From positions 1 to 29,069 of the forward strand of contig DAHUZG010000452.1 in the NCBI GenBank assembly GCA_027306715.1: a stretch of DNA of 29,069 bases, in the 5' to 3' direction. Positions within the stretch are counted from its first letter, which is position 1. Each line of letters opens with the position of its first letter. Positions 6,981-15,129 of the stretch are shown piece after piece. Both the position numbers and the translations under genes were made by a program. The notes beneath the pieces were generated by a model. It searched no databases, was not told the origin of the DNA, and was given only the letters and a program-made list of their open reading frames with translations. This stretch comes from Acidimicrobiaceae bacterium (GTDB lineage Bacteria > Actinomycetota > Acidimicrobiia > Acidimicrobiales > Bog-793).

Positions 6981-8051
6981 CTATCCGCCGCCGCCGGGCG
7001 TTCGCGTCGCCCCGTTCGAGGCACCCGCACCCGCGCCGGCAGCGGCTCCGGCAGCTGCCACCGCCGAGGAGCTCAGCTGGCCGGTACGCCCGACACCGGC
7101 GGCGACAGGGCCGTCGCTGCCGCGGGTGACGACGATCTCGCCGGCACGACCGGCCGGAGTCAGCGCGCCGACCTCAGCGGCCGACGTCGGCTGGGGGCGG
7201 CCGAGGATCTTCCTCCCGAGCCACGCGACCGGGTCGAAACGGGCGTCGACGACCCGCTCCTTCATCGGGATGATCCCGTTGTCGGTGATGTGGATGTGCT
7301 CGGGGCAGACCTCTGTGCAGCACTTGGTGATGTTGCAGAGACCGATACCGAGCTGCTCGGAGACGTAACGGCGCCGGTCGAGCGTGTCGAGCGGGTGCAT
7401 CTCGAGCTCGGCGATGCGGATGAAAAAGCGCGGCCCGGCGAACGCCGGCTTGTTCTCCTCGTGGTCACGGATGACGTGGCAGACATTCTGGCAGAGGAAG
7501 CACTCGATGCACTTGCGGAATTCCTGTCCCCGCTCGATGTCCTCCTGCGCCATGCGGTAGGTGCCGTCGGGAGACTTCGGCCCGGGGCGGAGCGCCGGGA
7601 TCCGGCGCGCCATGGCGAAGTTGAACGAGACGTCTGTGACGAGGTCACGGATGACCTTGAATCCCCGCATCGGCGAGACCGTCACCGGCTGCTCGGTCGG
7701 CAGTGTGCTCATCCGGGTCATGCACATGAGCGCCGGGCGGCCGTTGATCTCCGCCGAGCACGAGCCGCACTTGCCGGCCTTGCAGTTCCATCGAACCGCC
7801 AGGTCGGGCGCCTGCTCGGCCTGGATGCGGTGGACGACGTCGAGCACGACCTCGCCCTCTTGAGCGGGCAGGTCGTAGTCCGAGAAGCCGCCTCCGCTCT
7901 CGTCCCCCCGCCAGAGCCGCATCGTCAGGCGCTGGCCTGGGGAGGCAGTGGCCGGGGGCTGCGCGCTGGCGGGGAGGGCCCCGGCGGATGCGCCGCCGCC
8001 CCCGTTCGGGGTGGTCGGGGCCTCTGGGGCCTCTGGGGCCTCGGCGGACAT
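6981..8051 (-). CDS. sdhB: Succinate dehydrogenase/fumarate reductase iron-sulfur subunit
   Basis: The 356-residue protein carries the expected clusters. The [2Fe-2S] site is Cys90, Cys95, Cys98 and Cys110 (CKAGKCGSC, ALMC). The second domain has CIECFLCQNVC (181-191) and CCTEVCPEH (244-251), ligating the remaining clusters. It passes electrons from SdhA to the membrane anchor. It is over 100 residues longer than usual because of low-complexity ends: an Ala/Pro/Glu head of about 40 residues and an Ala/Gly-rich tail after about residue 290. The ATG overlaps the sdhA stop (TGATG), indicating coupled translation. Confidence 0.95.
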   Translation of the reverse strand: MSAEAPEAPEAPTTPNGGGGASAGALPASAQPPATASPGQRLTMRLWRGDESGGGFSDYDLPAQEGEVVLDVVHRIQAEQAPDLAVRWNCKAGKCGSCSAEINGRPALMCMTRMSTLPTEQPVTVSPMRGFKVIRDLVTDVSFNFAMARRIPALRPGPKSPDGTYRMAQEDIERGQEFRKCIECFLCQNVCHVIRDHEENKPAFAGPRFFIRIAELEMHPLDTLDRRRYVSEQLGIGLCNITKCCTEVCPEHIHITDNGIIPMKERVVDARFDPVAWLGRKILGRPQPTSAAEVGALTPAGRAGEIVVTRGSDGPVAAGVGRTGQLSSSAVAAAGAAAGAGAGASNGATRTPGGGG

Positions 8052-9853
8052 CAGTGCACCTCCTCGGTGAACAGCTCGGCGAGGTCGGCGCGCATCGGCG
8101 AGAGCGGCTCGGGCGTGACGGTGACGCCGTCGGGCGTCTGGCGGGTGACCATGTTCACCTTCCCGAGCTCGGGGTCAGCCTGGGGGTAGTCGTCGCGGGT
8201 GTGCCCGCCGCGGCTCTCGCGCCGCTCGATCGCCGAGAGCGTCGTGCAGCGGGCGACGGCGAGCATCGACTGCAGGTCGAGCGCGAGGTGCCAGCCGGGA
8301 TTGAACTGGCGGTTGCCCTCGACGCTGACCTTGGCCGCTCGGGCGTCGAGCTCTGCGAGAGCCTCGTAGGCCTCGACGAGCTCGGACTCGGTGCGGATGA
8401 TGCCGACCAGCGATTGCATCGCGTCCTGCAGCGCCTGATGGACCTGGTAGGGGTTCTCGCCGCCGTCGCGCTCGAAAGGCTCGAGCGAGTCGCGGGTGAT
8501 GTCGTCGACCTGTGCGGGGTCGGCGGCGGCGTGACGGCTCGACCCGAGGGCGTGCTCGGCCGCCCCGATGCCGGCGCGACGACCGAACACGAGCAGGTCC
8601 GAGAGCGAGTTGCCGCCGAGTCGGTTGGCGCCGTGCATCCCACCGGCGACCTCGCCGGCGGCGAACAGCCCCGGCACCGTCGTCGCCGCGGTGTCGGGCT
8701 CGACCCGCACGCCGCCCATGATGTAGTGGCACGTCGGCCCGATCTCCATGGCGTCGGTGGTGATGTCGACGTCAGCCAGCTCCTTGAACTGGTGGTACAT
8801 CGACGGCAGGCGGCGCTTGATGTCCTCGGCCGAGCGGCGCGAGGCGATGTCGAGGAAGACCCCACCGTGGGGGCTGCCGCGGCCGGCCTTCACCTCGGAA
8901 TTGATCGCACGTGCCACCTCGTCGCGGGGGAGCAGCTCAGGTGGCCGGCGGAAGTCCTTCTTGTTCCCGTACCACTGGTCGGCCTCCTCGATCGAGTCAG
9001 CCGTCTCCTTGGCGTAGAAGTCCGGGATGTAGCGGAACATGAAGCGCTCGCCCTCGCGGTTCTTCAGCACCCCTCCGTCCCCGCGCACCCCTTCGGTGAC
9101 AAGCAGGCCTCGGGCCGAGGGCGGCCAGACCATCCCCGTCGGGTGGAACTGCACGCACTCCATGTCGATCATGTCCGCCCCGGACCACAGGGCCAGGGCG
9201 TGGCCGTCGCCGGTCGACTCCCAGGAGTTCGAGGTGAACTTCCAGGTCTTGCCGACGCCGCCGGAGGCGAGGACGACTGCCCGGGCGGTGAAGACGACGA
9301 ACTTGCCGGACTCACGCCACAGCCCGACCGCCCCGCAGACCGCCCCGCCGCCGTCGGTGAGCAGCCGGACGATCTTGCACTCCATGAACACCTCGACGCC
9401 GACGTCGACGGCGCGGTGCTGGACGGTGCGCAGCAGCTCCAGCCCGGTGCGGTCGCCGACGTGGGCGAGGCGGGCGTAGCGGTGGCCGCCGAAGTCCCGT
9501 TGCAGGATCCGCCCGTCCGGGGTGCGGTCGAAAAGCGCCCCCCACTCCTCGAGCTCGAGCACCCGATCGGGCGCCTCCTGGGCGTGGAGCTGTGCCATCC
9601 TCCAGTTGTTGAGAAGCTTGCCCCCGCGCATCGTGTCGCGGAAGTGGACCTTCCAGCTGTCCTCGGGCCAGACGTTGCCGAGGGCGGCGGCGACCCCGCC
9701 CTCGGCCATCACCGTGTGCGCCTTGCCGAGCAGCGACTTGCAGATCACCGCCGTGCGGGCGCCGAGGGCGGACGACTCGATCGCGGCGCGCAGGCCGGCG
9801 CCGCCGGCGCCGATGATGATGACGTCGAAGTCGTGGGTCTCGTACTCGCTCAT
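8051..9853 (-). CDS. sdhA: Succinate dehydrogenase/fumarate reductase flavoprotein subunit
   Basis: The 600-residue flavoprotein oxidises succinate to fumarate. The FAD-binding GAGGAG is at 15-20, and His46 in AHTVMAEGG is the usual site of covalent FAD attachment. FHPTG, the HYIMGGVRV block and GHTRDDYP in the C-terminal region match substrate-binding and capping elements. The ATG at 9853 follows GAGGTGG at good distance; an in-frame GTG at 9883 lacks this and adds residues outside the family's start. The gene lies 52 bases after sdhC and overlaps sdhB by one base. The complement (SdhA, long SdhB, five-helix anchor) resembles mycobacterial Sdh1 (Rv0247c-Rv0249c). Confidence 0.96.
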   Translation of the reverse strand: MSEYETHDFDVIIIGAGGAGLRAAIESSALGARTAVICKSLLGKAHTVMAEGGVAAALGNVWPEDSWKVHFRDTMRGGKLLNNWRMAQLHAQEAPDRVLELEEWGALFDRTPDGRILQRDFGGHRYARLAHVGDRTGLELLRTVQHRAVDVGVEVFMECKIVRLLTDGGGAVCGAVGLWRESGKFVVFTARAVVLASGGVGKTWKFTSNSWESTGDGHALALWSGADMIDMECVQFHPTGMVWPPSARGLLVTEGVRGDGGVLKNREGERFMFRYIPDFYAKETADSIEEADQWYGNKKDFRRPPELLPRDEVARAINSEVKAGRGSPHGGVFLDIASRRSAEDIKRRLPSMYHQFKELADVDITTDAMEIGPTCHYIMGGVRVEPDTAATTVPGLFAAGEVAGGMHGANRLGGNSLSDLLVFGRRAGIGAAEHALGSSRHAAADPAQVDDITRDSLEPFERDGGENPYQVHQALQDAMQSLVGIIRTESELVEAYEALAELDARAAKVSVEGNRQFNPGWHLALDLQSMLAVARCTTLSAIERRESRGGHTRDDYPQADPELGKVNMVTRQTPDGVTVTPEPLSPMRADLAELFTEEVH

Positions 9854-9905
9854 GGGCGCCACCTCGTGATCGGGCCGTCGCACGCCGCTCCAGCTCGGGG
9901 CGGCA

Positions 9906-10760
9906 TCAGAAGAGCTTCGGGTCGTGGATCGTCCCGGAGGCGACGAGCCAGACGTAGAAGTCGGTGAAGGCGATCCAGATCATCGAGACCCAGGCCCAGA
10001 GCTGATGGTGCTCGTTCAGTGCCGAGAAGACGTTCTTCCACAGCCAGTGGCGGACGGGCGCCTCCGAGAATCGGTCCTGGTTGCCGCCGCAGAGGTGCCG
10101 GCACGAGTGGCAGCCGAGGGTGTAGGACCAGATGAAGACGGCGTTGAGGACGAAGACGATCGTGCCGAGCCCGACGCCGATCCCACCGGGGAAGCGGAAC
10201 GAGGCGATCGCGTCCCAGGTGAGGATGCCGGAGATCACGAGCACGAGATACCAGCTGTAGCGGTGCACGTTCTGGAGGATGAGCGGGAAGCGCGTCTCGC
10301 CGCTGTAGCGGCTGCGCACGCCGCCCGAGCGGGTCGAGCCGGCGTCGGCCACGGCGCACGCCGGGGGGGACAGCCAGAACGAGCGGTAGTAGGACTTCCG
10401 GTAGTAGTAGCAGGTGCTGCGGAAGGCGCCGGGGATGATCACCGCCAGGATCGCCGGCGACGTCCGCCACCAGCTCCAGTCGCCCCAGACGTACCCGTTC
10501 TTGGCACAGACGCTCGTCAGGCACGGCGAGTAGAACGGGGAGAGATAGTCACGGCCGACGTTGCCGGCGTAGAAGTTGCCGTCGCGCACGATCGTCCAGA
10601 TCGTGTAGGCGATGAAGGCCGTCAGGCCGAGCACGACGAGGGCGGGCTGGACCCACCAGCGGTCGGGGCGCAGCACGGTCGAGCGTGGTGGCCCGCCGCG
10701 TACGCCCTCGATGTGCACGAAGGCCGGCGCCGGGGCCGGGACGTTCTCCACCGCGGTCAC
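9906..10760 (-). CDS. sdhC: Succinate dehydrogenase membrane anchor, Sdh1 type
   Basis: The 284-residue protein has about five membrane segments (roughly 36-58, 101-120, 165-187, 196-216, 253-275). Candidate heme or metal ligands are His166, His218, His222 and the pair His251-His252, with a conserved-looking GCHSCRHLCGG motif at 216-226. Its place directly before sdhA and this motif match the anchor subunit of actinobacterial Sdh1 (Rv0249c-like), which hands electrons to menaquinone. The GTG start follows GGAGGAGAGAGC, a strong ribosome-binding site. It is the first gene of a four-gene operon sdhC-sdhA-sdhB-SCP2. Confidence 0.88.
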   Translation of the reverse strand: MTAVENVPAPAPAFVHIEGVRGGPPRSTVLRPDRWWVQPALVVLGLTAFIAYTIWTIVRDGNFYAGNVGRDYLSPFYSPCLTSVCAKNGYVWGDWSWWRTSPAILAVIIPGAFRSTCYYYRKSYYRSFWLSPPACAVADAGSTRSGGVRSRYSGETRFPLILQNVHRYSWYLVLVISGILTWDAIASFRFPGGIGVGLGTIVFVLNAVFIWSYTLGCHSCRHLCGGNQDRFSEAPVRHWLWKNVFSALNEHHQLWAWVSMIWIAFTDFYVWLVASGTIHDPKLF

Positions 10761-10967
10761 GCTCTCTCCTCCATCAGCTGTCGTGCCCCCCTGTCTCTCG
10801 CCTGCGGCCTACCGGCCGAAGCGGCTGGGCGCGGCGCTGCAGCGGCCGCTGCCTCCTTGGCTCCAGTCTCGCGCCAGGAGCGCTGTCGAGGCGAAACGAG
10901 CTCTCCCGGCTCCCGCCGTCGCCGCCCCCGGAGCCGTTCCCGCGGGGCCCGCGACGGCCCCCGCCGG

Positions 10968-10973
10968 TAGGGT
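10968..10973 (+). promoter_or_regulatory. Putative -10 element TAGGGT of the small-RNA/ORF region
   Basis: TAGGGT matches the TAGNNT element found before several genes here. It would start a transcript near 10982, exactly where the 5' strand of the predicted stem 10982-10986 begins. Confidence 0.35.
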
Positions 10974-10976
10974 GGG

Positions 10977-11037
10977 CGCGTGTTGCGTCCTGAGAACCGG
11001 ACCAGCCCAGCGGGTGGGCTTTTGCCCTGGCAACGCG
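10977..11037 (+). ncRNA. Possible structured leader RNA (three stems)
   Basis: GTTGC (10982-10986) pairs with GCAAC (11030-11034), extended by CGC/GCG across a two-base bulge. Inside are a hairpin GTCC/GGAC (10987-11002) and a hairpin AGCCCA/TGGGCT (11004-11020) followed by four T. The folds are compatible and form a three-way junction. I recognise no riboswitch class. It may be a leader or attenuator for the ORF that follows, or a chance fold in GC-rich DNA. Confidence 0.3.
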
Positions 11038-11202
11038 GCCAGAAAGCTCGTCATCCTGGACCGCTATGTGCGGTGGCAGCCGAAGCGCTCGGTGATCGAG
11101 AAGCGCGGCCGCGACCTCCGTGCCGGCCAGACCCGCGGCTGGTTCCACGACCAGGGCCTGTACCAGCTCATGGGCACTATCCGATACCCGAAGGCGGCGT
11201 AA
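11014..11202 (+). CDS. Small uncharacterised ORF, start uncertain
   Basis: From about 11031 to the TAA at 11200-11202 this frame has nearly all G or C at third positions and an ordinary protein-like composition (DRYVRWQPKRSVIEKRGRD, GWFHDQGLYQLMG). That makes a real small basic protein, or the C-terminal remnant of one, more likely than the antisense frame. The start is unclear: GTG at 11014 gives 62 residues but overlaps the predicted hairpin and has no ribosome-binding site; a GTG near 11065 is an alternative. An upstream frame from GTG 10980 does not join it. I recognise no family. Confidence 0.4.
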   Translation: MGFCPGNAARKLVILDRYVRWQPKRSVIEKRGRDLRAGQTRGWFHDQGLYQLMGTIRYPKAA

Positions 11203-11251
11203 CTGTGTCGAGAAGACCGTCGGCGAGCCGTATGCCGGAAAATAACACGCA

Positions 11252-11271
11252 CCGATCGAAAGGGGGATCGG
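11252..11271. other. Short inverted repeat upstream of the AAA+ gene
   Basis: Arms CCGATC and GATCGG with an 8-base loop lie next to an AT-richer stretch (GAAAATAACAC, 11238-11248) about 40-75 bases before the AAA+ start. This is the likely promoter zone of the AAA+/VWA pair, but I see no clear -35/-10 pair. Confidence 0.25.
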
Positions 11272-11312
11272 GAAACGGGTCCGCAGTGCGGGCACCGCGC
11301 CCCTGAGCACGA

Positions 11313-12722
11313 GTGGCGCCCGCCCCACCGCCTACGACGCTCGGCGACCTGCGCGCCTCCGGCTGGCAGCCGGTGCCGGTACGCGAGGAGATCCGGCGCA
11401 GCGTCCTGTCATGCATCATCGAGGGGCGGCCTGTCGTCGACGGCGTCCTCGGCTTCGAGGACACCGTCGTCCCCCAGCTCGAGCACGCTCTTCTTGCCGG
11501 CCACGACGTCATCCTGCTCGGCGAGCGCGGCCAGGCGAAGTCACGGATCATCCGCTCGCTCGTCGCGCTGCTCGACGAGTGGGTGCCGAAGATCGCCGGC
11601 TCGGAGATCAACGACGACCCGTTCCATCCCGTCTCGCGCTATGCCCGTGATCTCGTCGCCGACGTCGGCGACGAGACCCCGATCAGCTGGGTGCACCGCT
11701 CCGACCGCTACGGCGAGAAGCTCGCCACGCCCGACACCTCGATCGCCGACCTCATCGGCGAGGTCGACCCGATCAAGGTCGCCGAGGGCCGCTACCTGTC
11801 CGACGAGCTGACGATCCATTACGGGCTCGTGCCCCGCTGCAACCGTGGCATCTTCGCCGTCAACGAGCTGCCCGACCTCGCCGAGCGGATCCAGGTGGGG
11901 CTGTTGAACGTGCTCGAGGAACGCGACGTGCAGATCCGCGGTTACCGCGTGCGGCTGCCGCTCGACGTGCTGCTGATCGCCTCGGCCAACCCCGACGACT
12001 ACACGAGCCGGGGGCGGATCATCACCCCGCTCAAGGACCGCTTCGGAGCCCAGATCCGCACCCATTACCCGCTCGAGGTCGAGACCGAGATGGCGATCGT
12101 GGCCCAAGAGGCGCGACCGATCTGCATCGAGGGGATCGCCGTCGAGGTTCCCGAGTTCATGGCCGAGATCATCGCCCGGCTGAGCCAGCTGGCACGCGAG
12201 TCGCCGCGGGTCAACCAGCGCTCCGGGGTCTCGGTGCGCCTCAGCGTCGCCAACCAGGAGACGCTCGTCGCCGCTGCGCTGCGGCGAGCGCTGCGCGGCG
12301 GCGAGCGGGAGGCGGCTCCGCGGGTGACCGATCTCGGCGCCCTCCTCGCCTCGACGCTCGGCAAGGTCGAGGTGGAGGGCCTCGAGGAGGGCGATGACGC
12401 CGGGGTGGTCACCCAGCTCATGCACGCTGCGGTGCTGCAGGCCTTCCGTGCCCACGTCCCGTCGTTGCGCCTGCCCGAGGTGGTGGCCGCCTTCTCCGAC
12501 GAGCGCAGCGTCGAGGTCGGCCCCGACCTGCCGGTGGCGAGCTACGTCGAGCTCGCCCGCGATCTCGGGCCCCTCGGCGAGGTCGTCGCGGAGATGAGCG
12601 GTGCCGACGCCAAGCCGGCGGTGCAGGCGAGCGTCGTCGAGCTCGTCCTCGAGGGCCTGCACCTCTCGCGCCGGTTGAACAAGGACGAGAGCGGCTCCCG
12701 CTCGGTCTACCGGGCTCGTTAG
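11313..12722 (+). CDS. MoxR/Mg-chelatase I-like AAA+ ATPase
   Basis: The 469-residue protein has a full AAA+ core: Walker A GERGQAKS (70-77), a Walker B-like strand GIFAVNELPDL with Asn184-Glu185 in place of Asp-Glu, sensor 1 in ASANPDDY (Asn226) and an arginine-finger-like LKDRFG (241-245). The sequence around these, including GLLNVLEERDVQIRG and GRIITPLKDR, matches a bacterial group often annotated as magnesium chelatase or sigma-54-interacting; from memory the NE variant is typical there. Such ATPases act as hexameric remodelling machines with a VWA partner, here the next gene. The GTG at 11313 is the first start after an in-frame stop; its ribosome-binding site is weak. No chlorophyll or cobalamin genes are nearby, so a metal chelatase role is unlikely. 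Confidence 0.85.
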   Translation: MAPAPPPTTLGDLRASGWQPVPVREEIRRSVLSCIIEGRPVVDGVLGFEDTVVPQLEHALLAGHDVILLGERGQAKSRIIRSLVALLDEWVPKIAGSEINDDPFHPVSRYARDLVADVGDETPISWVHRSDRYGEKLATPDTSIADLIGEVDPIKVAEGRYLSDELTIHYGLVPRCNRGIFAVNELPDLAERIQVGLLNVLEERDVQIRGYRVRLPLDVLLIASANPDDYTSRGRIITPLKDRFGAQIRTHYPLEVETEMAIVAQEARPICIEGIAVEVPEFMAEIIARLSQLARESPRVNQRSGVSVRLSVANQETLVAAALRRALRGGEREAAPRVTDLGALLASTLGKVEVEGLEEGDDAGVVTQLMHAAVLQAFRAHVPSLRLPEVVAAFSDERSVEVGPDLPVASYVELARDLGPLGEVVAEMSGADAKPAVQASVVELVLEGLHLSRRLNKDESGSRSVYRAR

Positions 12723-12725
12723 GGT
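12720..12725 (+). promoter_or_regulatory. TAGGGT element 8 nt before the VWA gene start
   Basis: TAGGGT overlaps the stop codon of the AAA+ gene and lies 8 bases before ATG 12734. No ribosome-binding site is present. It may be an internal leaderless promoter of the VWA gene; read-through from the AAA+ gene is also expected. Confidence 0.4.
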
Positions 12726-12733
12726 CGGCGTCG

Positions 12734-14914
12734 ATGGCGCTGCGCTGGCGCTACTCCGCCTGGGACGGTTCCTCGCCGCCGCAGCTGCCCGGTGGCGAGG
12801 AGATCCTCGCGCAGCTGCGCGACGACCTGCTCTACCACGGCGACGTCGACGCCGCGCTCCGTCGGCTGCTCCAGGAGGGCTTCACGAGCCGCGACGGGCG
12901 CAGTGTCGAGGGCTTGCGGCAGCTGATGGACCGTCTCGCCGAGCGCCGCCGCCAGCTCGCCGAGCGCGGCGACGTGAGCGGCCGCTACGACGTGATCGCG
13001 CGCCGCCTCGGGGAGGTCATCGACCTCGAGCGCCGGGCGATCGACAGCATCGCCGCCGATCAGCAGTCGGTCGCCGCCCGTGCCGGGGACGAGGACGGCC
13101 GCCGCCGCGCCGCCGAGCAGGCGGCCGACCGCCACAACGAGCTCGACCTCCTGCCCTCGTCGCTCTCTGAGCGACTTGCCGCCCTGCAGTCGCACGAGTT
13201 CGTCTCCGGCGAGGCACACCAGGCGCTCGAGGAGCTACTCGACGAGCTGCGCCGGGACCTCACCCAGATGCAGCTCGACCGGGCCGCCGGGGCGCTGGCG
13301 GGAGCGACCCCCGAGCAGCGCGAGCACCTGCGCGCCGGCCTCGACGCCTTGAACCGGATGCTCGAGCAACGAGCTGCCGGCGAGCTTCTCGACCCGGGCT
13401 TCGAGCAATTCATGGAGCAGTTCGGCGACCTCTTCCCCGGCGGCGCCGAGAACCTCGACGAGCTGCTCGAGCAGCTCGCCCAACGGATGGCGGCGGCTTC
13501 TGCGCTCGTCGCCTCGATGACGCCCGAGCAGCGCGCCCAGCTGCAAGCACTGAGCGATCAGCTGCTCGGCGACCTCGACCTGGCGTGGCAGCTCGACCGG
13601 CTCGGCGCCAACCTGCGCGCCGCCCTGCCGGGCGCCGGGTGGGACGCCGGCATGCGCCTGCCCCAGGGTGGCCAGGGGAGCGGGTTCGCCGAGGCCGCTG
13701 ACGCTCTCGCCGAGATGGGCTCGCTCGACGAGCTGTCGCAGATGCTCGGCGGCATCTCCTCGCCCGGCGAGCTCGCCGAGGTCGATCTCGAGCGTGTTGC
13801 AGACCTGCTCGGACCGGACGCCGCGGAGTCGCTCGCCGCGCTCGCCGAGCTCACCCGCCGCCTCGAGCAGGCAGGTCTCGTCGGTCGCAGCGAGGGCCAT
13901 CTGTCGCTCACCCCGCGAGGGCTGCGCCGGCTCGGATCGCTGGCGCTGGCCGAGCTGTTCAGCCGCCTGCAGCGGGATCGCCTCGGCCAGCATCCGCTCG
14001 GCGTCTCGGGAATCGGCCACGATCGCTCGGGAGAGACCAAGGCGTACGAGTACGGCGACGTGTTCCGCCTCGACGTCGAGCGCACGCTGCGCAACGCCAT
14101 CGAGCGCCGCGCCGGCGAGCAGGCGCTGCTCGAGCGGGAGAACAGCGAGCAGACGGGCCCCCCCCGCACAGCGTCCGCCGCCGTCCGGGCGCCCGCCGCC
14201 ACGGGTGCAAGGCCCACGGGCCGGCGCGCTGCGGCGAGCCGCGGCGGCCGGCTTGCCGCCGTCGACCTGCCGATCCTTCTGCAGGAGGACGATTTCGCGA
14301 TCGAGCGCGACGAGCATCACACGAGCGCCTCGACGGTGCTCGCCATCGACCTCTCGCTGTCGATGCCGATGCGGGACAACTTCCTTGCCGCCAAGAAGGT
14401 GGCGATGGCGATGCAGGCGCTGATCGCCTCGCACTACCCGCGTGACTACCTCGGGCTGATCGGCTTCTCGGCGACGGCTCGCGAGATCCGTCCCGGGCAG
14501 CTGCCCGAGGTCTCCTGGGACTTCGCCTACGGGACCAACCTCCAGCACGCTCTCGCCCTCGGGCGCAAGATGCTCGCCCACCGGCCCGGCGCCAAGCAGA
14601 TCATCGTCGTCACCGACGGCGAGCCGACCGCCCATGTGCTGGCGGGGGGCGAGGTCTTCTTCAACTACCCGCCGGCCCAGGAGACCCTCGACGCCACTCT
14701 CGTCGAGGTGGCGCGCTGCACGCGCGAGCGGATCCGCATCAACACCTTCGTCCTCGACGCCACGGGCGGCCTGCGCTCGTTCATCGAGCAGCTCACCCGG
14801 CGCAATCGCGGCCGGGCGTTCTTCACCACGCCCGAGGACCTCGGCGACTACCTGCTGGTCGACTTTGTGGAGCAGCGCTCGGCGCGGACCCGCAGGATGC
14901 GCCCCGGCGCTTGA
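12734..14914 (+). CDS. VWA-domain protein, partner of the AAA+ ATPase
   Basis: The 726-residue protein has a long helical, Glu/Arg/Gln-rich N-terminal part (about 1-480), a flexible Ala/Arg/Pro linker (about 480-510) and a C-terminal von Willebrand A domain. The MIDAS metal site is intact: DLSLSM (about 539-544), Thr in YGTNLQHAL and Asp in VVTDGEPTA (about 625). VWA domains in MoxR/Mg-chelatase pairs bind the ATPase and a client through the metal. The gene begins 11 bases after the AAA+ stop. The helical domain contains several SPEQR/TPEQR-like helix starts and may bind the client. The client is unknown. Confidence 0.87.
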   Translation: MALRWRYSAWDGSSPPQLPGGEEILAQLRDDLLYHGDVDAALRRLLQEGFTSRDGRSVEGLRQLMDRLAERRRQLAERGDVSGRYDVIARRLGEVIDLERRAIDSIAADQQSVAARAGDEDGRRRAAEQAADRHNELDLLPSSLSERLAALQSHEFVSGEAHQALEELLDELRRDLTQMQLDRAAGALAGATPEQREHLRAGLDALNRMLEQRAAGELLDPGFEQFMEQFGDLFPGGAENLDELLEQLAQRMAAASALVASMTPEQRAQLQALSDQLLGDLDLAWQLDRLGANLRAALPGAGWDAGMRLPQGGQGSGFAEAADALAEMGSLDELSQMLGGISSPGELAEVDLERVADLLGPDAAESLAALAELTRRLEQAGLVGRSEGHLSLTPRGLRRLGSLALAELFSRLQRDRLGQHPLGVSGIGHDRSGETKAYEYGDVFRLDVERTLRNAIERRAGEQALLERENSEQTGPPRTASAAVRAPAATGARPTGRRAAASRGGRLAAVDLPILLQEDDFAIERDEHHTSASTVLAIDLSLSMPMRDNFLAAKKVAMAMQALIASHYPRDYLGLIGFSATAREIRPGQLPEVSWDFAYGTNLQHALALGRKMLAHRPGAKQIIVVTDGEPTAHVLAGGEVFFNYPPAQETLDATLVEVARCTRERIRINTFVLDATGGLRSFIEQLTRRNRGRAFFTTPEDLGDYLLVDFVEQRSARTRRMRPGA

Positions 14915-14993
14915 GTCGCTCCGCCCGGTTCGTCGCCGCGCCGCCGGCTGGGCCCAGCTTCTCGACAAGTGCGCCGTTCGCCCGAGAACGCCC

Positions 14994-15014
14994 GCCGGAA
15001 AAGCCCGTTCCGGC
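14994..15014 (+). terminator. Hairpin after the VWA gene
   Basis: Arms GCCGGAA and TTCCGGC (7 bp, loop of 7) lie 80 bases after the VWA stop and before the whiB promoter. No T-tract follows. Confidence 0.4.
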
Positions 15015-15038
15015 CGCGAGGGTGACGAAAATTGCCCC

Positions 15039-15067
15039 TTGCGCACGGCCTGCGGGCGGTCCATGAT
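15039..15067 (+). promoter_or_regulatory. Promoter of the first whiB gene
   Basis: TTGCGC (15039-15044) and CATGAT (15062-15067) are separated by exactly 17 bases. The predicted start point falls at about 15074, at the left edge of the palindrome 15073-15094. Confidence 0.45.
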
Positions 15068-15072
15068 CCTTG

Positions 15073-15094
15073 CAGCGGTGTAGTTACACCGCTG
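15073..15094. promoter_or_regulatory. Perfect 10-bp-arm palindrome at the whiB transcription start
   Basis: CAGCGGTGTA and TACACCGCTG are separated by GT. It lies directly downstream of the predicted -10 box and 36 bases before the whiB start codon. It looks like an operator for a dimeric repressor; alternatively it forms a hairpin at the mRNA 5' end. Confidence 0.5.
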
Positions 15095-15129
15095 TGATGC
15101 GGTGGCGGTTCACCGCAAAGGAGGCGACC

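Noticed and set aside
7988..9967. Plus-strand open frame of 659 codons across sdhA
   Set aside because: Antisense shadow of sdhA: mirror codon bias, no domain, and it spans three real genes of the sdh operon.
10987..11002. CTGAGA within a hairpin, considered as a TPP riboswitch
   Set aside because: The second conserved TPP element (ACCTGAT-like) and the required arms are missing, and no thiamine gene follows.
11064..11252. Minus-strand ORF opposite the small plus-strand ORF
   Set aside because: Its codon third positions are less G/C-biased than the plus frame, and its product is Arg/Ser/Trp-rich without any motif.
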